Assembly: GCA_028571685.1 (NCBI GenBank)
Contig: CM053141.1
Location: forward strand, 77,733,833-77,797,832
DNA length: 64,000 bases
Source: Heterohyrax brucei
Taxonomy: Eukaryota > Chordata > Mammalia > Hyracoidea > Procaviidae
Reading direction: 5' to 3'
This document shows, piece after piece, positions 52,380 through 63,454 of the stretch (within the stretch, counting starts at the first letter, position 1; each line of letters opens with the position of its first letter). Position numbers and translations under genes: made by a program. The notes beneath the pieces are model-generated. The model was not told the DNA's origin and made no database searches. It worked only from the letters and a program-made list of their open reading frames with translations.

Positions 52380-52474
52380 GATCTGGCCTCTAGAACTGTG
52401 AGAGAATAAATTTCTATTGCTTTAAGCCACCCAGTTTGTAGCGATTTCTTATAGCAGCCACAGGAAACTCATAC
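52380..52474 (+). mobile_element. MLT1-type LTR 3' end
   Basis: 'CTGTGAGAGAATAAATTTCT' and 'AAGCCACCCAGTTTGTAG' followed by 'AGCAGCCACAGG'. An older MaLR than the 31165 type. No genes. Confidence 0.72.
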
Positions 52475-53069
52475 ACAAGTGCATACATACAAGTATATCA
52501 AAAATTACCAACACGTACAAGTTAACACATGCAGTTCATTATAGGTTACTTGTGCCTCAATAAAGCTTTGGGAAAAAAGCAGCAGAAGAAGACGAACATT
52601 AGGGAAATAGCTTTGTTTTAGATATACAGCAATTTTCCCAGTAAACTATAAACTTAGTATTAGCTAGTAAATGATACTAGACAAAGAAAAATACGTAAGA
52701 CAAATAGTAATGAAACATCTACCTTGTAAGCCAATGGACCCCATATGTTAAGTGTACCACTGTCATGAAAGTGCTTACCTTGAAGGATGATCCCAAATGG
52801 ACTGCCATTCTTTGGTACCAATTTGGAATTTCCTTTACAATTACTTTTAGCGTCAGTTTAGATGAAGACAGAATATTAGGGCAGTGTAACTGAGCCTTCT
52901 GTGATCACCCACTTTACTCACCAGATGTGGCTCCTAAGGACTTTGAATGATTTGCAAGTATCAATTCACCTTCAAGGCATAGAGATTTGCAACCACTGAG
53001 TATATTCACAGAAAACTGCTCAAGTCACAGAGGAACTTTTCACATCTTTTAAAGCCCTACTGGAAAGGA
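52475..53069. other. Unassigned DNA
   Basis: The plus frame near 52905 reads 'HPLYSPDVAPKDFE', like the mariner signature, but no arms or other parts support it. Confidence 0.35.
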
Positions 53070-53228
53070 TTGGAAATCCTAGTGGTTAAGTGCTATGGGT
53101 GCTAACCAAAAGGTCAGCAGTTAGAATCCACCAGGTATTCCCTGGAAACTCTATGGTGCAGTTCTACTCTGTCCTGTAGGGTTGCTATGAGTCAGAACTG
53201 ATTTGACGGCAGTGGTTTTGGGTTGGGT
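53070..53228 (+). mobile_element. Afrotherian SINE, short form
   Basis: 'GTGCTAACCAAAAGGTCAGC' and 'GTCCTGTAGGGTTGCTATGA'. AAAGGAT occurs on both sides (53065, about 53233), a possible target duplication. Confidence 0.9.
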
Positions 53229-53757
53229 TTGAAAAGGATCACACCCACTTAGTTGGATGGGTATGTTCTGGTGTGCTGCGTTGGTTGAAAGATAAATTAG
53301 GTCCATTGTTGCTCTCCATAATGAGAACAAGCAAGCTTTCCCAGAAGAATGGGGTGTTCCAACAAACACCCATTCCACAGGACAGCTAAACAAAGATATT
53401 ACAGGAACCAGAGGGCTTGTCGCAAGGGATGCTGCCACTTGGATGTAAGATACAGCTTTCTGAGGTCCCAAAACTGTGTCAAAATAGCCTTGAGGAGTGT
53501 ACCCTGCAAATGGAGCTCTTCTAACACTCTCTGCTTGGTTGCTCACTATGCAAGGTAGCTGTCCAGCTGGATGGAGCCCAGCAGCCTTTCAGCATGTGCT
53601 GGGCCTGAAGACACTCAGAATCCATGAGATAACGGGGTTACTTGGTACCCAGCCAGTGGATCAAGTTATAAAGCAGGTTAGAGAACATATTTCTCAATCT
53701 TCAGTTAGTTATTACAGTAACAAAAAGAAGAGGCTAGAGAAGCTACTAAATTAAGTA
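53229..53757. other. Unassigned segment with peptide-like stretches
   Basis: The plus frame from 53497 stays open for 85 codons to 53754 and ends in a charged stretch, 'GTQPVDQVIKQVREHISQSS' then 'YYSNKKKRLEKLL', that could be helical. Antisense, a 131-codon frame crosses it. Neither is recognised. It could be a processed pseudogene or chance. Confidence 0.3.
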
Positions 53758-54074
53758 CTTCTGTTTTACCTTGAGCCCAAGTCAGAGGCCAAGAAAGTGG
53801 TAAAATAAGTTTCCTTTGTTTTCAAGTCATGGCAGCAACTAATACACAGCTATTCCAATGAATGATTAAGAAAGCTGATTTGCACAATAAACAATGCCTC
53901 TGTACAAATCTGGGTATTTCTTTATCTCAGGATAAAAATGCACTAAGGCAGACTCTCAACCAGTCCTCTGCCATGGCCCATTCCTACCTGGAAAATTAGA
54001 AAGATTTCTACCCCAGATCTACCACTCTTTCATTCTATGACTCCCTTTCTCTCCATCCCATAGCCAAGCTAAAA
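53758..54074. other. Unique DNA
   Basis: Nothing recognised. Confidence 0.4.
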
Positions 54075-54247
54075 AAACACCCAAATCTGTTGCCATCAAG
54101 CTGATTCTGACTTACAGCAACCCTGGAAGACAGAGTAGAACTGCCTCATGGTATTTCCAAGGAGCAGCTGGTAGATATGAACTGCCAACTTTACAGTTAG
54201 CAGCCAACTTTACAGTTAGAGTTCTAAACCACTGTGCCATCAAGACT
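54075..54247 (-). mobile_element. Afrotherian SINE with internal duplication
   Basis: 'CATCAAGCTGATTCTGACTT' and 'CCACTGTGCCATCAAGACTG' bracket it. GCCAACTTTACAGTTAG is repeated in tandem (54184-54202, 54203-54219). Confidence 0.9.
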
Positions 54248-56369
54248 GTATCCTACTGCTAATCATGTGAAATGCCGCCCAGGAAGAAGAGAAAATTCCA
54301 GAGTTCAAGGTCATAGCTATGCCAGGGGACACTGTCTTCCACAATTCAGGCAACTGGATTTTTCCCTTTACTCCAATGGCCCTTTCTATGTTTGATTATT
54401 ATCTCCCAAGCAATTTGCTGGAATGCCAATAGCCCTCAGCTATCATGACACACATTAATCTCTTTCACTCATGTTTGTGCTATTAATCTTTTAGCATTAA
54501 CCAGTTTCCTTACATATTTTCCCAGTTCCACGCTGCTCCACACCATCCAGAGCATAACCTACTTCCAAGCTAGACTTAAGCTAGCTCTCTCTGTGCTTCC
54601 TTGGTCTTGTAAGGCAAAGCCCCTTATGCTGGCCCCCTTCTTCTAGGTTTTACACTCATATAGCTCTTGCCCATCTCTTGGCCTCAAACTGGACAATATG
54701 CCCTGGGCTCTGCCCGTCAACACTCCCCTAAGGAGATCACCAGAGCATAGAATAACTGCTGAGCTTTCATGAGGTGCTTCCCAGTCCCAAAATATTTATC
54801 CCTCTTTCTACCCAGTGCCCTTTCACAAATTCTTCTTTCCAAGTTTCAGGCTTCAGAAGTAAGACCCCAACATTCCAACCAGAAGCACCCCAAACCATCC
54901 AAGAATCACTATCTATTCTAACCAGTGTACCCTACTCATCCACACAAAGAGAACATGTGTAAATTAAGTCTACTTCTTGTTATATTTTCATTCCCAAAGT
55001 ATCTATTGATAAATATTTGTAGAGAAGCAGATCTCTGGATTTCTATCCTAACCTGACAGGATACTAAACAGCATTAGAACTATGCTATAATGATAGATAC
55101 ATCAGTAACTCAACAAGACATGTCATAAATATTGAGATGATATTTATTCCTCTGATTGCCACAGAGGACATGCAACCCAGTCTAAGTTTATCCCAAGAGT
55201 ACCCCTTACCTCCCAATGCTGATTTCTTCACTTCATAAACACATTGGCCACTTATATCTTATCTTGAGGTCTGAAAGCTGCATACTTCTTTCAAATATCT
55301 CTTGAAATTCCCCTACAAGATATGATTACACTGGGCACAGAAACAAAGCCATCATACCCCAAGCTTAGGGTCAACATTCAAAATTCCAGACCAGTTCTTC
55401 TCCAACCTTGGCATGTATCAGAATTACCTGCTTGACTTGTTTTCAATGTTTCCACCCCGTTAAGGCCAGGGGTTACTCCTTGTTCGTCTTTGAGTCTCCC
55501 ACAGGCTGTCATAATTCCCAGCACACAATAGGGTCCTAAGCCTTCAATAGGATGAATAATATTGAAACATCTTATTATACTGATGTTTAGTACTTATTAT
55601 CACAGAGCATGTTGCATTGATCCTCAATATTATGGTGCCTGTTCTAAGAATGGCAACCAGGGACCTGTTAAAAAAAGACGGGATGTGTGTACAGTGATCA
55701 TAAATTCACCCTCTGCCACTTGCCACTGTCTTAGTAAAACTCCCTGTGTAAGCCTGGTTATTAGCTTCTCTGCTGGAGGTAGTGAAATGTTAAGTATTAA
55801 CTAGCTATTCGTGGAAAGATGGCAGGTCACTTATCTACCTTCCCCTTTTGTAATCTCTGTCCCCGAGAATGCACTTCTCACATTCCTTTAGAATGACCTC
55901 AGTCTTAAAGCATAACTGCCCTGCCCTAAGCCCAGTGACCCAGCTGAGGGATTTGTGAGCACTACCCCAGCTCCCTGGAAGAGTGAAAGAGCCCATGTGA
56001 ACTCTTGCCCCAGGGTTTCCTGGTGACATCTTGCCTTAAGATAAGATTCATGATGGCTTTCTCTAGAAACACCAGGTCCACCCTTGGATCCAGATGACAA
56101 GGTTAGTGGCTAGCCTAGCCCCAAAAGCCTCTCTCAAGCCTGGAGATAAGTTAAAGGTGTAATTCAAATTTGATTCGGTTACAGCTCTTCAATTTCTTCT
56201 GGAACTCTTGTTCTTCATTAGATATTTTAAGCATATCAAAAGTTTAAGCTTTTTAAAGTTAGGTAAGCAGTAAGATCATTTGGAATTTCAAAGTTTTAGT
56301 ACATAGAGTTGAGCAATTTTATAAAAATCGGAATACTTCTGTATAATGTATTAAATGATTTTCAAGATT
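54248..56369. other. Unique DNA with a MER5-type scrap
   Basis: 'TTCTTCTCCAACCTTGGC' and 'TATCAGAATTACCTG' at 55395-55431 resemble MER5. No coding support elsewhere. Confidence 0.4.
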
Positions 56370-56464
56370 AAAGCTAACATTATTGAATTCATTGTGCTAG
56401 ACACTTCTAAAAACTCTACATATATCACCTTATTAAAACAATATAACATCCCTATAGCCAGACT

Positions 56465-56616
56465 GGAAACCCTGGTGTTGTAGTGGTTCAGTGCTATGGC
56501 TGCTAACCAAAAGGGCAGGCTGGTGCTCCTTGGAAACTCTATGGAGCAGTTCTACTCTGTTCTGTAGGTTTGCTGTGAGTTGGAATCAACTCAGCGGCAG
56601 TGAGTTTGGTTTTTGG
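56465..56616 (+). mobile_element. Afrotherian SINE, short form
   Basis: 'GGCTGCTAACCAAAAGGGCA' and 'GGAATCAACTCAGCGGCAG'. A 13-bp deletion removes most of the B box. Confidence 0.9.
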
Positions 56617-56630
56617 TATGACCAGACCAG

Positions 56631-56788
56631 ACATCCTGGTTGTGTAGTGTTTAAGTGCTTTGACTTGCTAACCAAGAGGTTGGCAGTCTGAATCCACTAG
56701 GCACTCCTTGGAAACTCTGTGGGGCAGTTCTGCTCTGTCCTACAGGGTCACTGAGTCAAGATCGGCTTGATGGCAACAGAGTTTTTTC
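56631..56788 (+). mobile_element. Afrotherian SINE, short form
   Basis: 'TTGCTAACCAAGAGGTTGGC' and 'CGGCTTGATGGCAACAG'. Tail-to-tail with the next copy. Confidence 0.9.
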
Positions 56789-56807
56789 TTCTTTTAATGT
56801 AACTAGA

Positions 56808-56958
56808 TTTGTTGCCATCTAGTAGATGCCGACTTACAGAAACCCTATGAGGACAGAGTAGAACTGTCCTCATAGGGTTTCCAAGGAGTAGCTAATAAAT
56901 TCAAATAGCCCACCTTTGGGTTAGCAGACCTAGCTCTTAACCACCGCACCATCAAGGT
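56808..56958 (-). mobile_element. Afrotherian SINE, short form, with perfect hairpin
   Basis: 'TGTTGCCATCTAGTAGATGC' and 'TTAACCACCGCACCATCAAG' bracket it. Confidence 0.9.
56840..56880. repeat. Perfect 17-bp inverted repeat with 7-bp loop
   Basis: AAACCCTATGAGGACAG (56840-56856) and its exact complement (56864-56880) enclose AGTAGAA. The SINE consensus has only a weak pairing here. Confidence 0.95.
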
Positions 56959-57010
56959 AGGTCCTAAAACTACATGCAAATAAGGAAAATGAAGGATAGA
57001 AAAGCCAGTA

Positions 57011-57599
57011 ACATCATTCCAGAAATGTTTACGGAAGGTCAGACCTCTATATGGATTATACAGTCATCTCCTAACACGATCTAATGCTGAAAGCCTCTCC
57101 AGACCAAAAGCCATTCTCTTGAGGGCTTGCCTCCGACTAAAATTTCTAAGAAAGTGTAGAAAGACTGGTGCATTTTAAACAATGGCAATGTTTTTCAGAG
57201 GGCCCTGCTAGTGTTCTGAATGGCACTTTTCTTCTTTGTGCTTGACTGTGCAGTATACTGCGACACATTTGGTATCCCTCGTTCCCAGGGAGGCTTTCCC
57301 ACTAGCATCACATAATCACCGTGCTGCCAAAAATACTGATAAGCACCTTCAGGAGGGAAGACATCCCCTGCTTAGGACATCTGAGAGGCACAAAGGCAGA
57401 ATTTTACCTTTAGTTCTCGGTTAACTACTTAACCTGGTGAAAACTTAGGACCTTCTGAGGAAAGCAGAAGAAATGAGCATAGATCAGCCCTGTTTTGCTG
57501 AGAGAGGAGCCGGGAAAAGTCCCCTTCATTACTGGTTTGATTCACCAGTTGCCTAAGTAACAGAAATGCTTGGTGTTTGCCTTGCAAGGTACAGCAGAC
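57011..57599. other. Unique DNA
   Basis: Nothing recognised. Confidence 0.4.
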
Positions 57600-57810
57600 T
57601 GACCATGAGTTTGAGGGTCTAAAAGTCTTGACTTGGGTTCCGTCTGATCGAGGTTCCTGCCCAAATTAATTAACCTTTCCAAAGTCTTGATTCCCTTATC
57701 TACAGGGTAGAATGGTAATACCTATCTCACAGAGTAAAATTAAATGAAACAGCCGATATACAAGCAACCAGACCGGTCTGAACACAGAGAGGGTCTAGGT
57801 AAATTGCAAT
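57600..57810 (+). repeat. MIR
   Basis: 'GTCTTGACTTGGGTTCCGTC', 'TTATCTACAGGGTAGAATGG' and 'TAATACCTATCTCACAGAGT'. Confidence 0.75.
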
Positions 57811-57839
57811 TCCCTTCCTCCTTTTACTCCCTATGGTAG

Positions 57840-57945
57840 CAAACTCAGGTCAGTCTTCGCCTGGCTGTGTGACCTTAGGTGTCCTGCTTCACATCTCTGG
57901 ACCCCAGATTCCCTAACTGTGAAGAGATATTAAATGAAAGACTCT
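57840..57945 (+). repeat. MIR
   Basis: 'CTGGCTGTGTGACCTTAGGT' and 'CACATCTCTGGACCCCAGAT'. A second copy just downstream of the first in the same orientation. Confidence 0.75.
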
Positions 57946-58180
57946 CTAAGGAACTTTCAGCCTGACACTCTGTGATCTGCATGTTGAGAGAAATAAAAGG
58001 GCCCTAGGGACAGGCCAGGAAGACAGAGACACGGGAGAGCAAGAGAGGCCACTGGAAGCCAGCCCACTTCAGGCTGCCTGATCACCCAGAGGCAGACCGT
58101 CCAGGACTCCCTGGAAATACTCTTATAGGCCTGATTAGGATATGTAGTATTCAAATATGAATTTAAAAAAGGAAAAAGAA

Positions 58181-58334
58181 AAAAACTGCCATTGAGTCAA
58201 TGCCAACTGGTAGCGACCCTGTAGGACAGAGTAGCGCTGCCTCATAGAGTTTCCAAGGAGTGTCTGGCAGATTTCAGCCACTAACTTTTTGGTTACTAGC
58301 CGTAGCACTTAGCCACTCCACCACCAGGATTTCT
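58181..58334 (-). mobile_element. Afrotherian SINE, short form
   Basis: 'GTAGCGACCCTGTAGGACAG' and 'GCACTTAGCCACTCCACCAC'. Confidence 0.9.
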
Positions 58335-58534
58335 AAAATGAATACAGACACTTCCACAGAACATTCCTCCTCCTTTGCTTCTGAATCCACTGCTGGCCCG
58401 CAGACTTATTCACTCCCCTTGCCTCTCCAGATATCACCTCACTCATGGTCTTTCTACTGCCAGTGTCCTCTGGGTTCCAAAATTACCACTTTGTTTCCAA
58501 GATTAAAGGGGTAACATCAGGATTAAAGCAAACA

Positions 58535-58616
58535 CCTACTGAGTTAATTGTATTAGACACTTTTCTGAGCACTGTACATATACTGCTTTATTGAAACAAT
58601 ATAACAACTCTATGAC
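58535..58616 (-). repeat. MIR
   Basis: 'TTGTATTAGACACTTTTCTG' and 'GCTTTATTGAAACAATATAA'. Very like 56385-56455. Confidence 0.65.
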
Positions 58617-58617
58617 C

Positions 58618-58700
58618 AAACTCATGTCAAATCAGTTCTAACTCATAGCATCTCTATATGGGACAGAGTAGAATGGCACCACAGGGTTTCCAAAGACGCT
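58618..58700 (-). mobile_element. Afrotherian SINE, tail half
   Basis: 'AAATCAGTTCTAACTCATAG' and 'CACCACAGGGTTTCCAAAG'; the head is missing. Confidence 0.8.
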
Positions 58701-58975
58701 TCACATCCCTACCACACTCAAGTCACCAATTCTCACTTCTCAGGGCACTACCAGAAAGACTGAGTTCAGTGATCAACGTCTAAGAAACAAGTAACTGATA
58801 AAACCCCCAGGTCAGGTCATACTCTCAAGGGGCCCTTGCATTTGAAAGTAAACCTGGAGCTGCCTCTGAACCACAGGTGACGCTTCTGGGGTGCTCTTCC
58901 TGATCACACACTGAGGAGTGGAAGCCAGTGAGGACTTAAGGAGGCCTCCCCGCCCTCAGCCCACCCATCCTCTCC

Positions 58976-59165
58976 AAAAACCCCAAACCCACTGCTGTCC
59001 AGTCGGTTTGATACCAAGCCATAGTGACCCCATAGGGGTTCCAGGACTGTCAGTCTCTGTGGAAGCAGACTGCCACATCTTTTTCCTACAGAGGGGATGA
59101 TGGTTTTGAACCACTGAACTTCCACTTGACGGTTGATAACTTTAACCACTGTGCTACCAGGGCTG
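58976..59165 (-). mobile_element. Afrotherian SINE, long form
   Basis: 'CTGTCCAGTCGGTTTGATAC', 'GGAAGCAGACTGCCACATC' and 'CTGTGCTACCAGGGCTG'. Confidence 0.85.
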
Positions 59166-59181
59166 TGCAAAACAAACAAAA

Positions 59182-59343
59182 AAAACTAAACTCATTGCCA
59201 TAGAGTCAATTCCAACTCACAGCAACCCTATAGGATAGACAGAACTGCCTCATAGAGTTTCCAAGGAGCACCTAGTAGATTCAAATTGCTGAAAATCTGC
59301 TGGTTAGCAACTGAGCTCTTCACCACGGCTGCAGCAGGTTTCC
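59182..59343 (-). mobile_element. Afrotherian SINE, short form
   Basis: 'ATAGAGTCAATTCCAACTCA' and 'GCTGGTTAGCAACTGAGCTC'. Follows the long form after an A-rich link. Confidence 0.9.
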
Positions 59344-60299
59344 TAATCATAGTTAATTCTCCAAGGTGGGAAAGAGAAAGCTAATCAATGACCTCCCCAG
59401 GAATACCTGTCACAGCATACGGTTTCACCAAACAGAAGGCAGGGGATGCCCCACTGTCACCCATGGCTTTGTGGCCTTGCTTATTGTAGAATAGCTCCTT
59501 TATCTGGGAAGTTCATTATTTTGTTCATAAGAGGAAACTCCCAAGAAAAAAAGTTGAGGAGAGAGAGAAGGGTGAGGAGTAGCCCACAGTCCAGATCCCT
59601 GGAGGTGCAAGATGGTCACAGTCTAAGCTCTTGTCTTAGGGGCATCCATGCTGCTGAAGTGCCCCAACAGCCAGAAGCTCCCAGCAGATGCTGACCTGGG
59701 AATGGTCTCACAGCAGGAAGGGAAGGCCTCATTCTCTGCCCTGCCCCGCCTGCCTGGACCCAGAAAGAAATTTCTAGTGAGAAGCTATTTGTACAAGCTG
59801 TTTCCATGATGTTCTCAAGAGGTTTGAACCCCTAGCCTGTTCAGGCTGCGAGGAGGCCTAAAAATTAGTCCACCCCCCTCATTTTGCGGTAGAAGGAGCT
59901 GAGTCCCACAGAGCTGGGAGGATCCACCCAGCCTCTGCACAAGGTTAGGGCAGAGTGAAGACCAGAGCCAGGCCTGAGGGCCAGCCCAGTGCTCCTTCCT
60001 CATCAGTGCCTCACTAGGCCAAGCTAAGCCTTAGAGGCAGAAGCAGGAAAACTGGCAGCAGCCCTCAGGCTCACAAACTGGGCAGAAGGCCTAAAGAAAG
60101 CAGGCAGAGGACCAAAATAGAAATGTTACAGACAAGTTCTTTCTCTGTCTTCTTTTGTGTCTTTCAAGGGAAATAGTTTCCTCCTTGGGAAAATCACGAG
60201 AATATTTGGGGCTGGTGGATAATTTGCGTTCTCATGATCTGGCTAGAAGTGGGAAAGGGTTGGATAGGTAAACATGAAGAAGAAGAACAGTTAACTCAT
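59344..60299. other. Unique DNA
   Basis: Moderately GC-rich at 59600-60100. No supported coding frame. Confidence 0.4.
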
Positions 60300-60455
60300 A
60301 GAGCTTACTATGCGCTCCCAATTTTCCACACTTTATAGCCACAAACTCGGTCTTCACAGCTCCATGATTACTATTAACAACCCCATTTTACAGGTGAGGA
60401 CACTGAGGCACAGTAAGGTAAAAGAAACCTGGCCAAATCACACAGCTAGGTGGGT
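60300..60455 (-). repeat. MIR
   Basis: 'CCCCATTTTACAGGTGAGGA' and 'CACTGAGGCACAGTAAGG', a strong antisense MIR core. Confidence 0.85.
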
Positions 60456-60685
60456 TTGATCACAGATGAAAATTTATTACATATAATCACTGATTCAAAA
60501 TCCATTTCAGAGAATTTCCATGTTCTCACATCATTAATACATGGAATGTTCCAGAAAAATTTTTACTTGTGAAGTCTAAACCATCCACGTCAATTTTTCA
60601 ACCTGTTCAAAAGCCCTTGCCTTTCCAACTGTTCCCTACAACTCTCCACCAGGTAATAGGCAGCATTTCTCAGGTGCGGGTGCTT

Positions 60686-60841
60686 GCACTCATTGCCATC
60701 AAGCTGATTCCTACTCATAGTGACCTGATGGAACATGACAGAACCGCCCCACAGCATTTCCAAGGAGCGCCTGGTAGATTTGAACTACTGACCTTTTGAT
60801 TAGCAGACATAGCACTGAATCACTATGCCATAAGCCTCCCC
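60686..60841 (-). mobile_element. Afrotherian SINE, short form
   Basis: 'CATCAAGCTGATTCCTACTC' and 'ATTTCCAAGGAGCGCCTGG'. Confidence 0.9.
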
Positions 60842-61604
60842 CAAAACATGACCTCTCCACCACTCACATACCCCACAGGGAAGAATTTTGCTTTTAAGTC
60901 ATTATTTTATTGAGAAAAGGTCTCTTTTTGATCCCCCTGAAATCCTTCTCAGTGTTTTCTGAATTGTTTCTTCAGTGGATATGGGGTAAATTAAATTCAG
61001 GATGAAACAGGACAAGTTTAGAAAATCTACAGAAAATAAATTTGTTTCCTTTTCTGTTTTTAGAAAACACCTACCAACCACAAATTATGTGATAGGTGCT
61101 TAATCTCTTCTACAAGGTTGACCCACTTACCCCTTAAAAACACAGGACAGAAGCCACACTTCGGCTCTTGTACTGGACCTGCAATTTCATTAAGTCACTC
61201 TTTTCCTAGTAATTATTCCAATAAATGTGCCTGTGTTTTGAAATGGTCTTGAAAGAGAAACCCACCCTCATCTTCTTCACTTCCCTTTCCCCTCCCTTGC
61301 CCTAAGAACCATGGACAGCAATCAAGTGTAACTGTCTCTGACAAAGAGAAGGGAATGTGCTTTTTATCGAATTGACCACCTCAAACGCACAAAAGATCGT
61401 TAACCATAAGCCATCTTCTGTTCAAAGCCCACACACACATTTGTGTTTCCGAAAGCTCCACTCTGCCCATTTGGAAAAGCTTTGCCCTGATTTTTGCCAG
61501 GTTAGTTAGGAAACGGCTGCACTCAATGGCTCTGCCGGCATCGATACTCAATACACAAGACATGTATTTACATAACGCAGTTCCAAAGGGTTAACAAAAC
61601 GTTC
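60842..61604. other. Unique DNA
   Basis: Nothing recognised; a 60-codon minus frame at 61381-61563 has no family. Confidence 0.4.
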
Positions 61605-61760
61605 AAGGTTCGAGTTTACCCAGAGGTGCCTTGGAAGCAAGGCCTGGTAATCAACTTCTGAAAAAACCCAAGTCGGCCACTGAAATCCCTGGCAACACAA
61701 TTCTGCTCTAATACAACATACACAGTCACCGTGAGTCAGAGTCAACTCAAAAGCAATCCG
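61605..61760 (+). mobile_element. Afrotherian SINE, long form, head-truncated
   Basis: 'GCAAGGCCTGGTAATCAACT' and 'GTCACCGTGAGTCAGAGTCA'. It lacks the first 50 bp or so. Confidence 0.82.
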
Positions 61761-61761
61761 T

Positions 61762-61985
61762 TCTGAGGAACTCTTGGCAGTCTGGTTGGGAAATTCTTTC
61801 TCTCCCTGTGGGAGACCCAAGTTCAATTTCCATCCAGTGCACCCTGTGGGCCATCATCACCCTCTGTCAGTGGAGGCTGGCGTGTTGTTAGGACGCTGAG
61901 CAGGTTTCAGGGGCACTTCTAGATTAAGAGAAATTAGGAAGGAAAAGATCTGGCTCTCTGCCTCCAAAAACTGCTCAGTGAAAAC
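61762..61985 (+). mobile_element. Second afrotherian SINE family, 3'-truncated
   Basis: 'TGTGGGAGACCCAAGTTCAA', 'CTGTCAGTGGAGGCTGGCGT' and 'GCTGAGCAGGTTTCAGGGG' are clearer than in the 47428 copy. The RTE tail is missing. Confidence 0.82.
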
Positions 61986-62220
61986 CTTGCGAATCCTCAC
62001 TGCCCAGCCTGCACCCGATACGACAGGCCGCAAGCCCAGGCCGTTTCGTTCAGGTGTAGGTGCGGTCCCCACGAGTCGGGAGCTAGCACCCCGGCTTCAC
62101 AGGGACGCACATGTAAAGGTGAAGCCGGCAGCAGCCTCGATCCTCACCACGGCAAAAACCACGTCCGCTGGGAGGAGAGGAGGCGCGGGCCTTGGCATTA
62201 ACCGTGCATTTCCTGCCTTT
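61986..62220. promoter_or_regulatory. CpG-rich segment
   Basis: Around 20 CpGs in 235 bp including CGCG at 62186. Repeat-free. The 86-codon plus and 75-codon minus frames across it are probably composition effects. Could be a short CpG island, enhancer, or first exon; no splice or start signal decides. Confidence 0.4.
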
Positions 62221-63117
62221 TGGGAATTTGGGCCATAAAACAAGCAACCCCTAAGCAACGGTTTTGCTGCACTCTGGGACTGTGCACGAATGAAAAGAAA
62301 AAGGGGATGTCCTATTTTGAACATTCTCTGTCATCCCTGGGAAGTATGTATTAACTTGTCAAACTGAAACAACTCCTAGAAGCCATTTTGTCAGATGTTT
62401 TGCAAGCCCAGCATACCAGGACGGTCCTCTTATTTACATTTCCCGTGAGGTGGTGTCTTGTCATCGTCACTCGTGCAAAAAGAACAACATTGGCGAGTCT
62501 ACTTTCCACCACGCGAGGGTCCTACAGAACATTCTACAGGGATAGAAGACCCACCACACAGGTCTCCTAACCACACTTTTGATTTGCAAAGCAGGGAAAA
62601 GTCCCCATCCGTGAGCGCCTTCCTGCCCTAAAAAGGTATGTGAAGTCTTTGGCATAACAACTCACTCTTAGCGACACCCTTTCTCCCCCTAATGTTTTTA
62701 AATTCTGTATTTAGGCACTGTGATTGCCAATGCATAAATATGTTCCACAGTTGTCAACAGCTCTCGGCACTGCAGCACCGTGGCGGCCGCCCTTCAGCCA
62801 CCCCACGACTGTGGAGAGTTCTCCGGGTGCACAACTATGGCCAGAAGCCTAAGCGCAGGCCGCTTTCCAGTCCCCTTTCCAGTCCCTTTCCTTCCTCCTT
62901 AATGAAAATTACATTCCAACACAAAGATAACCTGCTCCTCCACCTTCAAGTTCTGGTCGCTCCATTTGTTAGTTATAAAAGGAAAATCCCAAGTTTCCTG
63001 AGTGATCCCCTCAGCAGGAGTGTTGGTCTGAAACACACCAATTTCAGTCAATGTTTGCTGGAGCAGAGTAGCTGTTTCCCTATTGGACTGTCAGCGATAG
63101 GCAGACAGAGCTGCTGC
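62221..63117. other. Unique DNA with a second GC-rich patch
   Basis: A NotI site, GCGGCCGC (62783-62790), sits in a GC-rich patch at 62755-62900. A 152-codon plus frame (62692-63150) crosses it but lacks family features and reads into a MIR. Confidence 0.4.
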
Positions 63118-63160
63118 AGGATCAGTGCCTGGCACACAGTAGGTGCTTAATTAGTGGTGG
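63118..63160 (+). repeat. MIR 3' end
   Basis: 'GTGCCTGGCACACAGTAGGT' then 'GCTTAATTAG'. Confidence 0.7.
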
Positions 63161-63454
63161 TGAAAATTAAGACAGAAATTGGCTGTTCTCTAAAGAAAAC
63201 AGTGTTATGTTCTTTGCATCTGATAATCTTTCAACATAACTCTTCATGTTTATTAACAGGAAAACTTACCCTACTGGGATAGATTTGCCCAGAATATAGG
63301 GGAAAAAAACAGCAGAAGTTCAGAAAGGAGCTTACCCTATTAAGAAAATGAGACTGACAGAAATAGATGCAGCCCTGTATAGCTATAACCCCAGGTAAAT
63401 CACAGGACATGTTAACATTCTGAATAATCAAGATGGGTAAAGAAATCTCACCCT
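63161..63454. other. Unique DNA
   Basis: No recognised feature. Confidence 0.4.

Larger units (their letters stand above)
56370..57010 (-). repeat. MIR split by three SINEs
   Basis: 'GTGCTAGACACTTCTAAAAA' and 'CACCTTATTAAAACAATATA' before 56463, then 'AATAAGGAAAATGAAGG' and 'GAAAAGCCAGTAAC' after 56958. Confidence 0.65.

Noticed and set aside
52895..52945. HPLYSPDVAPKDFE frame resembling the mariner catalytic signature
   Set aside because: No other transposase part, terminal repeats or family match nearby; about 14 residues is too little to call an element.
37422..54219. Short direct repeats as a CRISPR array
   Set aside because: Only two copies each, no regular spacers, and the DNA is mammalian.
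7088..61985. tRNA-like sequences with B boxes
   Set aside because: They are SINE heads lacking acceptor-stem pairing and anticodon-loop context of functional tRNA genes.
62692..63150. 152-codon plus frame near the NotI site
   Set aside because: Runs into a MIR, and the first part has no supporting splice or start signals.
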